DNA of 5,232 bases from Treponema sp. Lineage in GTDB: Bacteria; Spirochaetota; Spirochaetia; Treponematales; Breznakiellaceae. The stretch covers positions 1 through 5,232 of the forward strand of contig JAISGE010000059.1 in NCBI GenBank assembly GCA_031263265.1, in the 5' to 3' direction. The notes beneath the pieces are model-generated. The model was given only the letters and a program-made list of their open reading frames with translations. It did no database searches and was not told the DNA's origin. A program made the position numbers and the translations under genes. Positions 1-5,156 of this stretch are shown piece after piece. The first letter of the stretch is position 1, and every line of letters begins with the position of its first letter.

Positions 1-609
1 TTCAGTGGCCGTAGTTTCTTTATCTGCTTGTTTTGCTTTCCAATGACACAGCAAAAGCACGAAGGGCTGGTTTTGTACAGAGAGCCGTGCCTCTAGGATT
101 GGCCGGGGCGCGGTTTGCCCCTGGTCGGTAATCGAATGTACCCTGGTCTCTGCTAAGGGGAAACGACTTAACAGCCCGATTCCCAATGATGCACCAGGAT
201 TATTGCCAAAACAAAGGTACTGATAACCGCAGTTTGCCAAAGGCCCCTCGACTAGATCCTCTAAAATACGGATATTTTCAATTTCTTCCATCCCAAGGAT
301 GTCTGGAGTTTTGCTGGCTATACGGCTCATAGCCTGAGCTAGGGAATTGAGCCGTGCCCGGTACTTTTCAAAGGTCCATCCTGAAGCCTTAAGATAGGTA
401 TCGTATTCGATTCCGGTTTCATCTCCATCAAACAGGGCCTGGACATTCCAGGTAACAATAGTCACGGTCTTTGTGTTTTCCTTGTCAGAAGCACTGGAAC
501 CGGTTCCTATTACCGTACAGCCCCCAAAGAATGGCAGGATAACCAGCAGTACCACGCTCTTCAGATATAGGCGCCTGTATAAACCGCGTTGAGTATCCAT
601 CTTTTTCAT
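1..609 (-). CDS. Endonuclease/exonuclease/phosphatase-family lipoprotein, 3' end cut by window edge
   Basis: The minus frame is open from an ATG at 609 to the window edge with no stop, giving 203 visible residues; the C-terminus lies outside. The N-terminus is a signal peptide with basic residues (KK, RR), a hydrophobic stretch at about 18-28 and a relaxed lipobox ending FFGGC (Cys31), so the protein is probably a lipoprotein exported to the envelope. EEP-superfamily landmarks follow: TIVTWNVQALFDG at 50-62 (Asn55 would be a metal ligand), DILGMEEIEN at 103-112 (catalytic Glu region), LGIGLLSRFPL at 142-152, and LLLCHWKAK at 185-193, equivalent to the usual NH-x-K-S strand with Cys replacing Asn before His189. 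The later catalytic Asp/Asn and Asp-His motifs would be downstream. The family cleaves phosphodiester or phosphomonoester bonds in nucleic acids, lipids or sugar phosphates; substrate unknown. Start 609 is preferred over ATG 600 because GGAGG (624-628) is closer, though its 14-nt spacing is long. Confidence 0.85.
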   Translation of the reverse strand, partial: MKKMDTQRGLYRRLYLKSVVLLVILPFFGGCTVIGTGSSASDKENTKTVTIVTWNVQALFDGDETGIEYDTYLKASGWTFEKYRARLNSLAQAMSRIASKTPDILGMEEIENIRILEDLVEGPLANCGYQYLCFGNNPGASLGIGLLSRFPLAETRVHSITDQGQTAPRPILEARLSVQNQPFVLLLCHWKAKQADKETTATE

Positions 610-623
610 GTTTTTCCCGTAAG

Positions 624-628
624 CCTCC
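624..628 (-). promoter_or_regulatory. Putative Shine-Dalgarno of the EEP lipoprotein gene
   Basis: The minus strand reads GGAGG here, 14 nt before ATG 609 and 23 nt before ATG 600. A weaker GGGA lies closer to the start. The long spacing leaves the assignment uncertain, but it supports the upstream ATG. Confidence 0.45.
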
Positions 629-712
629 GTATAGTATATGGCTTTGTACTGGAACATGCTTGTATCAGAACCCAGGATAAGGGGAATAAATCTGTCTTGT
701 TTCTCATAAGGA

Positions 713-794
713 ACGACGCAAAGTGCTGGCTGGGTTCCGCTTGTTTGAACGCCGGCTTTACCATGACGAACTGGCGTCCGTTTGTTTGGATGCC
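713..794 (-). repeat. Degenerate tandem repeat, two units of about 41 bp
   Basis: Plus-strand 736-753 and 777-794 match at 15 of 18 positions, with all three differences being transitions, at a 41-nt offset. Similarity continues weakly (5 of 7) beyond the 18-mer on the side toward position 713. One unit covers the last codons and stop of the lipoprotein gene (stop at 758-760); the other lies just downstream of it. Since 41 is not a multiple of three, a duplication would have changed the reading frame. It may be chance. Confidence 0.3.
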
Positions 795-1633
795 TTAAGA
801 ATCGCGTAAAACAAACCGATATTACATTTCATGGCTTCCCATTCTGTTTCCGGTAGCGTATCATACAACGTATAGGCGTTGTTTTGAATCTCCGCCATCA
901 CCGTATTTGACGCGGCGTCAATAATTTGGAACTTCTGTTCGGGATAAAAAAACGTTCGCCTGGTTTCATAGGCAAAGGGATCTTTAAAACCAGGTGGATA
1001 CGCGTATTCCGGTCCTATTTCCACCACTGCGTTAAGGCGGTAGGTTTTGCCTTGGGAAATAAAGTCTCCCACCCACCAGGGAAAGTGGGGAGCCCCCGAC
1101 TCAGGTGTAGCGTCAAAATCCGTATCCCCTATGGGCCCCGAAAATTCAAAACGGAAAAACCCCGTTTTTGCCGTATCAAGTAGGATCGTCTTCCCTTGCC
1201 ACCCTGACTTGGGCCCGTCCGCATCTATCAGGAAGTTTGCTTTGTACGCCTTGCCGGAGAACATGATATTTCCCTGCCATTTGTAGTATAGATGATACGT
1301 ATTTATGAGTATCTGTTGCGGCAGGTTCTTGTTTTTTTGCGGATAGGCAAAGCGAAATATTGGCCTCACTTCACCCTGGGTCGTGTAGCTGCCCTTTGTA
1401 AGGATTTCACCTTCAACAGGAATTCTTGCTTCTTTTGAAAAAAGAAATGAAAAAAGATCGGAGAAAAAATCAGTTTCCGCATATCCCAGTGTACCGGTTT
1501 CGAGAATGTTTCCCCTGGGCGGAATAGCATGATCAATATCTATTTTTTCAATTTTTGGGACAAAACTAATATTAATACAGCTCGTAAGCAACACCGAACT
1601 CAAAGCAAGTAAATAAAATTGCAGCTTCACCAT
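758..1633 (-). CDS. Predicted lipoprotein of unknown function
   Basis: The product is 291 residues from the chosen start. Residues 1-19 are a lipoprotein signal: MVK, a hydrophobic run, then LLTSC with Cys19 as the lipidated residue, so it should be anchored in the envelope. I do not recognise the mature family. It looks like an all-soluble, aromatic-rich, probably beta-rich protein: clusters of Tyr/Phe/Trp, two similar W-Q-G-x-x turns (in YYKWQGN and SGWQGKT), a Pro/Trp patch HFPWWVGDF and no further membrane segment. The C-terminus (KQTDASSSW) is polar and does not end like an outer-membrane barrel. ATGs also exist in frame at 1654 and 1645. I prefer 1633 because GGGG lies 6 nt upstream of it, it gives a signal peptide of normal length, and nothing like a ribosome site precedes 1654. 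It is followed 148 nt later by a second lipoprotein gene, so a shared envelope role is possible but unproven. Confidence 0.8.
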   Translation of the reverse strand: MVKLQFYLLALSSVLLTSCINISFVPKIEKIDIDHAIPPRGNILETGTLGYAETDFFSDLFSFLFSKEARIPVEGEILTKGSYTTQGEVRPIFRFAYPQKNKNLPQQILINTYHLYYKWQGNIMFSGKAYKANFLIDADGPKSGWQGKTILLDTAKTGFFRFEFSGPIGDTDFDATPESGAPHFPWWVGDFISQGKTYRLNAVVEIGPEYAYPPGFKDPFAYETRRTFFYPEQKFQIIDAASNTVMAEIQNNAYTLYDTLPETEWEAMKCNIGLFYAILKASKQTDASSSW

Positions 1634-1649
1634 GAAATACCCCATTTGG

Positions 1650-1678
1650 ATCATTGATGAGAACGGCCCACGTTACAA
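1650..1678 (-). promoter_or_regulatory. Weak candidate sigma70 promoter for the unknown lipoprotein gene
   Basis: The minus strand reads TTGTAA (1673-1678), a 17-nt spacer and AATGAT (1650-1655); each box matches 4 of 6 consensus positions. The predicted transcript start, about 1643, leaves almost no leader before ATG 1633. This is one of several weak possibilities in an intergenic stretch (1634-1759) where I see no other clear element. Confidence 0.2.
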
Positions 1679-1750
1679 CGCGGCTGCCGTACCGTGAGGT
1701 TCATCCCTATCAGCCGTTTATACGATGCAATCCATCGGGAAGGGGTCAAA

Positions 1751-1763
1751 CTGAGTTTCTCAG
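1751..1763 (-). terminator. Small hairpin at the SulP stop codon, poor terminator candidate
   Basis: The minus strand reads CTGAG AAA CTCAG followed by TTTG. The 5-bp stem includes the SulP stop codon (1760-1762). The stem is short and only three U residues follow, so it may not terminate. No better terminator is visible before the next gene. Confidence 0.2.
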
Positions 1764-3463
1764 GCATTATCCGCCATATCTCTATTTTTTCCCGCTCTTT
1801 CCAGGGCTTCTTCAAGATCAGACACTATACAGTCATCTCCCAAGTCGCTGATAAAACCGGCTTTTTCGAGGATCTTTTTAGGCTGCTCACGGATTTCACA
1901 AAGAATAAGGTTGATCTTCCGGCGGCGGCATTGAATCAGAAATGATTCTAATGCGGCAATACCGGTAGAATCAATAACCGGCACTGCCTGCATCCGTAAA
2001 ATCAGGAACTGCGGCGTTTTTGCCACTTTTCTCAAAATGTTCTGTAGCATATCTGCAACCCCAAAAAAGAAGGGACCGGTAATCTCATAGATCTCAATGT
2101 CTTTATGCGATAGGGCGATAATTGAGTCCACGGTCTTTTTTTCGATGTTCCCAAAGGCAAGTTCGGCTATGAGATCATCGTTATCCAGTTTAACATCGGT
2201 TACTTCAACCATCCTGCGGAAGAACAGGAACACCGCAAGAATCACCCCCACCTCCACGGCAAAGGTGAGATCAAAGGCTATGGTCAACAGAAACGTCGTG
2301 ATGAGTACGGTAGTATCGCTTTTGGGAGAACGCCGGATCAATCTGCAGAACCGATCCAGATTGCTCATATCCCAGGACACCACCATAAGCACTGCCGAAA
2401 GGCTGGTTAGTGGAATTGCCGATGCTGCAGGGGCAAGGAACAGGATAAACAGCACCAGCGTAAGCACATGGACGATACCAGCCACAGGACTTACTGCTCC
2501 AGACTTGATATTGGTCGCGGTTCGGGCAATGGCGCCGGTAGCAGGAATACCCCCAAATAAAGCAGCGGTGATATTCCCTATGCCCTGGGCAACCAATTCC
2601 GTATTCGCGTTGTGCCGATCCCCGGTCATGCTATCTGCCACTACCGCGGAAAGGAGGGACTCAATAGCAGCTAAAAGGGCAATGGTAAAAGAATCAGGAA
2701 GCACTGCCCGCACCACGTTCCAACTCAGTTCAGGGGCTATGGGCATGGGAAGGGAAGCGGGAATCCCCCCGAAACGGGTTCCCACGGTTTCTATGGGCAA
2801 CTTCAAGGAAGTGCAGACCAATGTCGCCAGGGTAACCCCCACAGCAGCTCCGGGAATCCGGGGGAAAAACCGCCGTACAAGGAGGATGAACACCATGGTT
2901 CCCCCACCTATTCCTAGGGTGAGGGGGTCAAAAGTGGAAAAAAAACGCCCATACTCCATCCATTTTTCAAAAAAAGCCGGTGAACTGGTTTCGATTTGCA
3001 ATCCCAGGAAATCCTTCACCTGCTGGGAAAAGATCAGTACCCCAATACCGGTGGTAAAACCCGTGGTTACCGGATAGGGAATAAACTTAATGAACCGCCC
3101 AATGCCGCTTACCCCCATGATCACCAGCATAATACCCGCCAGCAACGTTGCGGTAATAAGCCCGGCCATCCCATGTTCATGGATTATGCCAAAAATAATG
3201 ATGACAAATGCCCCAGTAGGTCCGCCGATTTGAAACTTACTTCCCCCTAAGAGGCTGATACAAAACCCCGCAGTAATGGCGGTATACAAGCCTTGGGCAG
3301 GAGTTCCCCCTGCAGCAATGCTAAAAGCCATGGAAAGCGGCAAGGCCACAATCCCCACGATCACCCCTGCAAGGCAATCTTTACCAAAAGCAGCCCACGA
3401 ATAAGCCTTTCCCTTGGTACCAGGAAAGATCTCCACAATCCGGGGCATAAATTCATTTTTCAT
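1760..3463 (-). CDS. SulP (SLC26-type) inorganic anion permease with C-terminal STAS domain
   Basis: The product is 567 residues, a normal length for bacterial SulP transporters. The membrane domain (about 25-420) carries the family hallmarks: AGVIVGIVALPLSMAFSIAA with TPAQGLYTAI (32-63), QIGGPTGAFVIII (78-90), FIKFIPYPVTTGFTTG (124-139), AAIESLLSAVVADSMTGDRH (265-284) with the conserved acidic Glu268, and FGGIPATGAIARTATN (303-318). Residues about 443-560 are a cytoplasmic STAS domain with the VIDSTG loop at 496-501, the position phosphorylated in related anti-sigma-factor antagonists. The family moves sulfate, bicarbonate, dicarboxylates or other anions across the inner membrane; this subtype is often labelled sulfate permease, but the substrate cannot be read from sequence and bicarbonate is equally possible. 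The start at 3463 has no good Shine-Dalgarno (only ACAAGA in an A-rich run). It overlaps the stop of a 7-codon upstream frame, so translational coupling is plausible. Its leader contains repeat copy A. Confidence 0.95.
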   Translation of the reverse strand: MKNEFMPRIVEIFPGTKGKAYSWAAFGKDCLAGVIVGIVALPLSMAFSIAAGGTPAQGLYTAITAGFCISLLGGSKFQIGGPTGAFVIIIFGIIHEHGMAGLITATLLAGIMLVIMGVSGIGRFIKFIPYPVTTGFTTGIGVLIFSQQVKDFLGLQIETSSPAFFEKWMEYGRFFSTFDPLTLGIGGGTMVFILLVRRFFPRIPGAAVGVTLATLVCTSLKLPIETVGTRFGGIPASLPMPIAPELSWNVVRAVLPDSFTIALLAAIESLLSAVVADSMTGDRHNANTELVAQGIGNITAALFGGIPATGAIARTATNIKSGAVSPVAGIVHVLTLVLFILFLAPAASAIPLTSLSAVLMVVSWDMSNLDRFCRLIRRSPKSDTTVLITTFLLTIAFDLTFAVEVGVILAVFLFFRRMVEVTDVKLDNDDLIAELAFGNIEKKTVDSIIALSHKDIEIYEITGPFFFGVADMLQNILRKVAKTPQFLILRMQAVPVIDSTGIAALESFLIQCRRRKINLILCEIREQPKKILEKAGFISDLGDDCIVSDLEEALERAGKNRDMADNA

Positions 3464-3483
3464 TTTTTTCTTGTCCGTCTCAT
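3460..3483 (-). CDS. Putative 7-codon leader ORF MRRTRKK before SulP
   Basis: ATG at 3483, seven codons, stop TGA at 3460-3462. The stop overlaps the SulP ATG (3461-3463) in an ATGA arrangement typical of translationally coupled genes. The ATG and first codons fall inside the repeat core shared with the ACT leader. No Shine-Dalgarno is visible before the mini-ORF, and its coding status is inference from position and from the parallel arrangement in the other leader. Confidence 0.3.
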   Translation of the reverse strand: MRRTRKK

Positions 3484-3593
3484 ACTGTGTAATAAGGAAT
3501 AAGGGCGTTCCCTCTACCTATCCAGGGACGGTATGACACTTTTTATCTATGATCTATATCGGTTTTTTTCTCATATCATGTGATACGGACAAG
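3470..3593 (-). repeat. Palindromic leader element, copy A, upstream of SulP
   Basis: The 124-bp segment is bounded by a perfect 9-bp inverted repeat: CTTGTCCGT at 3470-3478 and ACGGACAAG at 3585-3593. The match extends inward imperfectly to 13 of 15. Inside are the 37-nt core (3476-3512) shared with copy B and a second pair of ends, TCATAC (3480-3485) with GTATGA (3531-3536). A small hairpin is also possible, AGGG (3502-3505) with CCCT (3510-3513). The layout fits a MITE- or REP-like palindromic element. As RNA, the inner arm of the outer stem lies 6 nt before the SulP start codon, so folding could hide the ribosome entry site. No target-site duplication is evident. Confidence 0.6.
3574..3585. 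promoter_or_regulatory. 12-bp dyad TATCA-TG-TGATA, possible operator
   Basis: Two perfect 5-nt half sites are separated by two bases, in the leader between the ACT gene and SulP and touching the outer arm of repeat copy A. It could be a repressor site or part of the RNA fold. I do not recognise it as a named regulator's consensus. Confidence 0.2.
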
Positions 3594-3600
3594 CCCAAAA

Positions 3601-3870
3601 TCAGAGGCGGTGCATGGATTTGAAGACAGCTTCGTGCATGAGGTTGATAGAAACCTTGAGGGAGGCTCCTAGGCAGGCGAGGTCTTCTTTGACCTTTGCC
3701 AGGCTGGTATTACCTTGGGATAAGTCTACCATCATCATCATGACAAAATTACCGGATAATACGGTCTGGCTTATATCTTCTATGTTGATATTCCGCTCTG
3801 CTAAAAAAGCGCTGACCCGGGCGATGATACCAACCTTATCGGTTCCCACCACAGTGATAATTGCATTCAT
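3601..3870 (-). CDS. Small stand-alone ACT-domain protein (UPF0237 type)
   Basis: The product is 89 residues, the normal size for UPF0237 proteins. It is essentially one ACT domain: strand MNAIITVVGTDKVGIIA with the Gly-x-Asp-x-x-Gly-Ile turn (9-15), helix RVSAFLAERNINIEDISQ (18-35), strands with the MMMMVDLS run (44-51), then a second helix and strand. ACT domains bind amino acids or similar small ligands and usually dimerise; single-domain members of this group are presumed sensors or regulators related to the GcvR-like double-ACT proteins, with no established ligand. The start at 3870 is supported by AGAGG with 5-nt spacing. The frame stays open upstream to an ATG at 3981, but that 37-residue extension is translated repeat sequence and is not believed. 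The commonly seen UPF0210/DUF711 partner gene is not next to it here; SulP follows after 137 nt. Confidence 0.9.
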   Translation of the reverse strand: MNAIITVVGTDKVGIIARVSAFLAERNINIEDISQTVLSGNFVMMMMVDLSQGNTSLAKVKEDLACLGASLKVSINLMHEAVFKSMHRL

Positions 3871-3899
3871 TAAAACCTCTTTTTTCTCATACGTCTCAT
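3870..3899 (-). CDS. Putative 9-codon leader ORF MRRMRKKRF before the ACT gene
   Basis: ATG at 3899, nine codons, stop TAA at 3870-3872. The stop overlaps the ACT-gene ATG (3868-3870) by one base (TAATG). Its first codons come from the repeat core shared with copy A, and its final codons contain the AGAGG ribosome site of the ACT gene. The resemblance to the MRRTRKK frame before SulP is partly a direct consequence of the shared repeat. The stop/start overlap in both, formed by different downstream sequence, is the reason to list it. No Shine-Dalgarno precedes its own ATG. Confidence 0.3.
   Translation of the reverse strand: MRRMRKKRF
3876..3880 (-). promoter_or_regulatory. Shine-Dalgarno deciding the ACT-gene start
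   Basis: The minus strand reads AGAGG, separated by 5 nt (TTTTA) from ATG 3870. This good site fixes the start at 3870 rather than at the upstream in-frame ATG at 3981, which has AGGG immediately abutting it with no spacer. Confidence 0.75.
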
Positions 3900-3906
3900 A
3901 CCGCGT

Positions 3907-3934
3907 AATAAGGAATAGGGGCGTCCCCCTTATT
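3907..3934 (-). other. Bulged RNA hairpin in copy B
   Basis: AATAAG (3907-3912) pairs with CTTATT (3929-3934), and GGGG (3918-3921) pairs with CCCC (3925-3928) around a 3-nt loop, leaving a 5-nt bulge on one side. That makes 10 bp in all. An alternative register pairs AGGGG (3917-3921) with CCCCT (3926-3930). In the shorter copy A hairpin the pair A3502-T3513 corresponds to G3918-C3929, a compensatory change that slightly favours a selected RNA stem. There is no U tract, so it is not an intrinsic terminator. Confidence 0.45.
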
Positions 3935-3940
3935 GTTTCA

Positions 3941-3958
3941 GCGGGTGGTATGACCCGC
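3941..3958 (-). other. GC-rich hairpin with loop complementary to the mini-ORF start region
   Basis: GCGGGT (3941-3946) and ACCCGC (3953-3958) form a perfect 6-bp stem around a 6-nt loop (GGTATG on the plus strand, CAUACC in the transcript). The loop is exactly complementary to the transcript's GGUAUG at 3897-3902, which holds the ATG of the 9-codon leader frame. The two pairings could form a pseudoknot or compete. Copy A lacks this hairpin. No U-run follows it, so it is not a terminator. Confidence 0.45.
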
Positions 3959-4002
3959 ACCTCTCCACGGTAACTAAGCATCCCTAGATGGACTAGAAAA
4001 GA

Positions 4003-5115
4003 TCAATCTGCTTGTATCTTATGCTCGGTGAGGAATAAATCCAAGACCGTGAGGAACAGGATCACCACCATAGGGCCTAAGATGAGGCCATTGAAACCAA
4101 AGGCGCTCACCCCGCCAAGGATGGCAAAAAAGATGATCAAGGGGTGTAGTTGTATCCGGTTCTGAAGAAACAGGGGGCGTAGAAAATTGTCTAGGGTAGA
4201 GATAAAGATTCCCGCGACTATGAGAAAGATAATGCCTCCCCAGAGATCTCCTCCGATAATACGGATGATGCCCAGAGGAAGCCATACGAGGCCTCCGCCT
4301 ATCATGGGTATAAACACACAGATAAAGGTCAGTACCGCAAAGACAAGGGCGCCTTTAACGTGAAAAATGCTAAAAATGATATAGCCCATAATCGCCTGGA
4401 TGAAAGCCACCATGATATATCCAAAAAACAAGTTCCTGGTTATATCCATGAATTTCGTCACCAAGGCGCTCAGATAGGTTTTTCGTATGGGGATACTGTG
4501 GAGTACCAAATGGGAAAGATAGGGAGCATCCATATAAAAGAAAAAAAGGGAAAACATGATTAAGACCAGACTGAAAAAAAAGGAACCTACATTCCACGCC
4601 AAGCTGCTTGAGATATGAACCATATCTTGGAGACTGGAACTTAGGAGGGTTAAAATCCTCCACTGGATATCATCTACCGTGAGGATGATTTGTCCTGCAC
4701 TGATATCCCGGACCAATTCCACAACATGCCTGAATAGGTCAGCTAAGACATCGGGTTTGGTGTAAAAGACCTCTCGAACCATGCGGATGAGGTCAATGAT
4801 CTGCTTGATACATTGAAAGCTCACGAAACTAAGGGGTATGAGAATGATTACCACCGTCCCTACGGCAAAGGCTGCGGAATAGATGTTTTTGAGGACGATA
4901 CCCTTGAGACTTTTGGGGTCGAATCGTTTTATAAGTCGATGATGCAGGGGGCTTAAAAGCACATAAAACATAGTTGACCACAATAACACGGTAAAAAACG
5001 GAGCAAACAACTTACAGACCACAAGGAGCAACAAAATAAGAATAACCCCAAAAACGTAGTTTTGTATTCGTTCTGGAGGGGGTGTTTCAGGGGAGGAGGC
5101 CGGTATATCACTCAT
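4003..5115 (-). CDS. AI-2E/PerM-family transporter (eight-helix membrane protein)
   Basis: The product is 370 residues from ATG 5115, a usual family length. After a short Pro-rich cytoplasmic tail (SSPETPPPERI) there is a tight hydrophobic pair, another membrane segment, a soluble region of about 70 residues with amphipathic helices, then the C-terminal group of helices. Family landmarks sit near the end: VFIPMIGGGLVWLPLGI, the DNFLRPLFLQNRIQLHP loop, and the glycine-rich ILGGVSAFGFNGLILGPM. Members include TqsA (autoinducer-2 export), PerM-like permeases and Na+/H+ antiporters, so the name does not establish AI-2 transport; substrate unknown. In-frame ATGs at 5127 and 5220 are alternatives. 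5127 has AGAGG-like AGAAGG only 3 nt upstream, and 5220 has no visible ribosome site. 5115 fits the promoter position, but the choice is uncertain by a few codons. Confidence 0.9.
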   Translation of the reverse strand: MSDIPASSPETPPPERIQNYVFGVILILLLLVVCKLFAPFFTVLLWSTMFYVLLSPLHHRLIKRFDPKSLKGIVLKNIYSAAFAVGTVVIILIPLSFVSFQCIKQIIDLIRMVREVFYTKPDVLADLFRHVVELVRDISAGQIILTVDDIQWRILTLLSSSLQDMVHISSSLAWNVGSFFFSLVLIMFSLFFFYMDAPYLSHLVLHSIPIRKTYLSALVTKFMDITRNLFFGYIMVAFIQAIMGYIIFSIFHVKGALVFAVLTFICVFIPMIGGGLVWLPLGIIRIIGGDLWGGIIFLIVAGIFISTLDNFLRPLFLQNRIQLHPLIIFFAILGGVSAFGFNGLILGPMVVILFLTVLDLFLTEHKIQAD

Positions 5116-5122
5116 AATAAAA

Positions 5123-5151
5123 ATCATACACCTTCTGGCCCTTATTGGCAA
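5123..5151 (-). promoter_or_regulatory. Near-consensus sigma70 promoter of the AI-2E/PerM gene
   Basis: The minus strand has TTGCCA (5146-5151) and TATGAT (5123-5128), each matching 5 of 6 consensus positions, with the optimal 17-nt spacer. The expected transcription start is about 5116, at or one base before ATG 5115. Used as drawn, it would give a leaderless mRNA and exclude translation from 5127 or 5220. The AGAAGG seen upstream would then lie inside the promoter spacer. Confidence 0.45.
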
Positions 5152-5156
5152 TCGAG

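Larger units (their letters stand above)
3892..3958 (-). repeat. Palindromic leader element, copy B, upstream of the ACT gene
   Basis: Positions 3892-3928 match copy A (3476-3512) at 33 of 37 positions, with every difference a transition. A further 12 nt (TTTTTTCTCATA, 3880-3891) also occurs in copy A's flank at 3564-3575, in a different relative position. The inner ends TCATACC (3896-3902) and GGTATGA (3947-3953) are perfectly complementary over 7 bp. The 9-bp outer arms that frame copy A are absent. Both copies have the same orientation relative to the following gene and start 13 nt (A) and 22 nt (B) before its ATG. Confidence 0.6.

Noticed and set aside
633..638. TATACT as a -10 box for the EEP gene
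   Set aside because: There is no -35 match 16-18 nt upstream, and the transcript would begin inside the GGAGG ribosome site.
672..715. Possible third, degenerate copy of the leader repeat upstream of the EEP gene
   Set aside because: Short shared words (CTTGT, TTCTCATA, AAGGAA, GATAAGGGG) occur, but their order and spacing need several gaps; resemblance is at chance level by eye.
1634..1654. Start of the unknown lipoprotein at 1654
   Set aside because: No Shine-Dalgarno precedes it; ATG 1633 has GGGG 6 nt upstream and gives a normal-length signal peptide.
1723..1737. CGATG/CATCG hairpin between SulP and the lipoprotein gene
   Set aside because: It has a 5-bp stem with a 5-nt loop and no U tract, and such stems are expected by chance.
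2097..3077. Long open frame of 326 codons on the plus strand, antisense to SulP
   Set aside because: It lies wholly inside the well-supported SulP gene. The translation is Ser/Thr/Arg-rich with no recognisable domain, as expected of a shadow frame opposite a gene rich in Gly, Ala, Ile and Val codons.
3614..3973. Plus-strand frame of 119 codons opposite the ACT gene
   Set aside because: It is antisense to a confident ACT-domain gene and its leader repeat, with no family resemblance.
3871..3981. N-terminal extension of the ACT protein to ATG 3981
   Set aside because: The extra 37 residues are translation of the repeat element. AGGG abuts ATG 3981 without spacing, whereas 3870 has AGAGG at 5 nt and begins exactly at the first strand of the ACT fold.
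3984..3996. CTAG-ATGGA-CTAG dyad just after the AI-2E/PerM stop
   Set aside because: The stem is only 4 bp, with no U run for termination on the minus strand.
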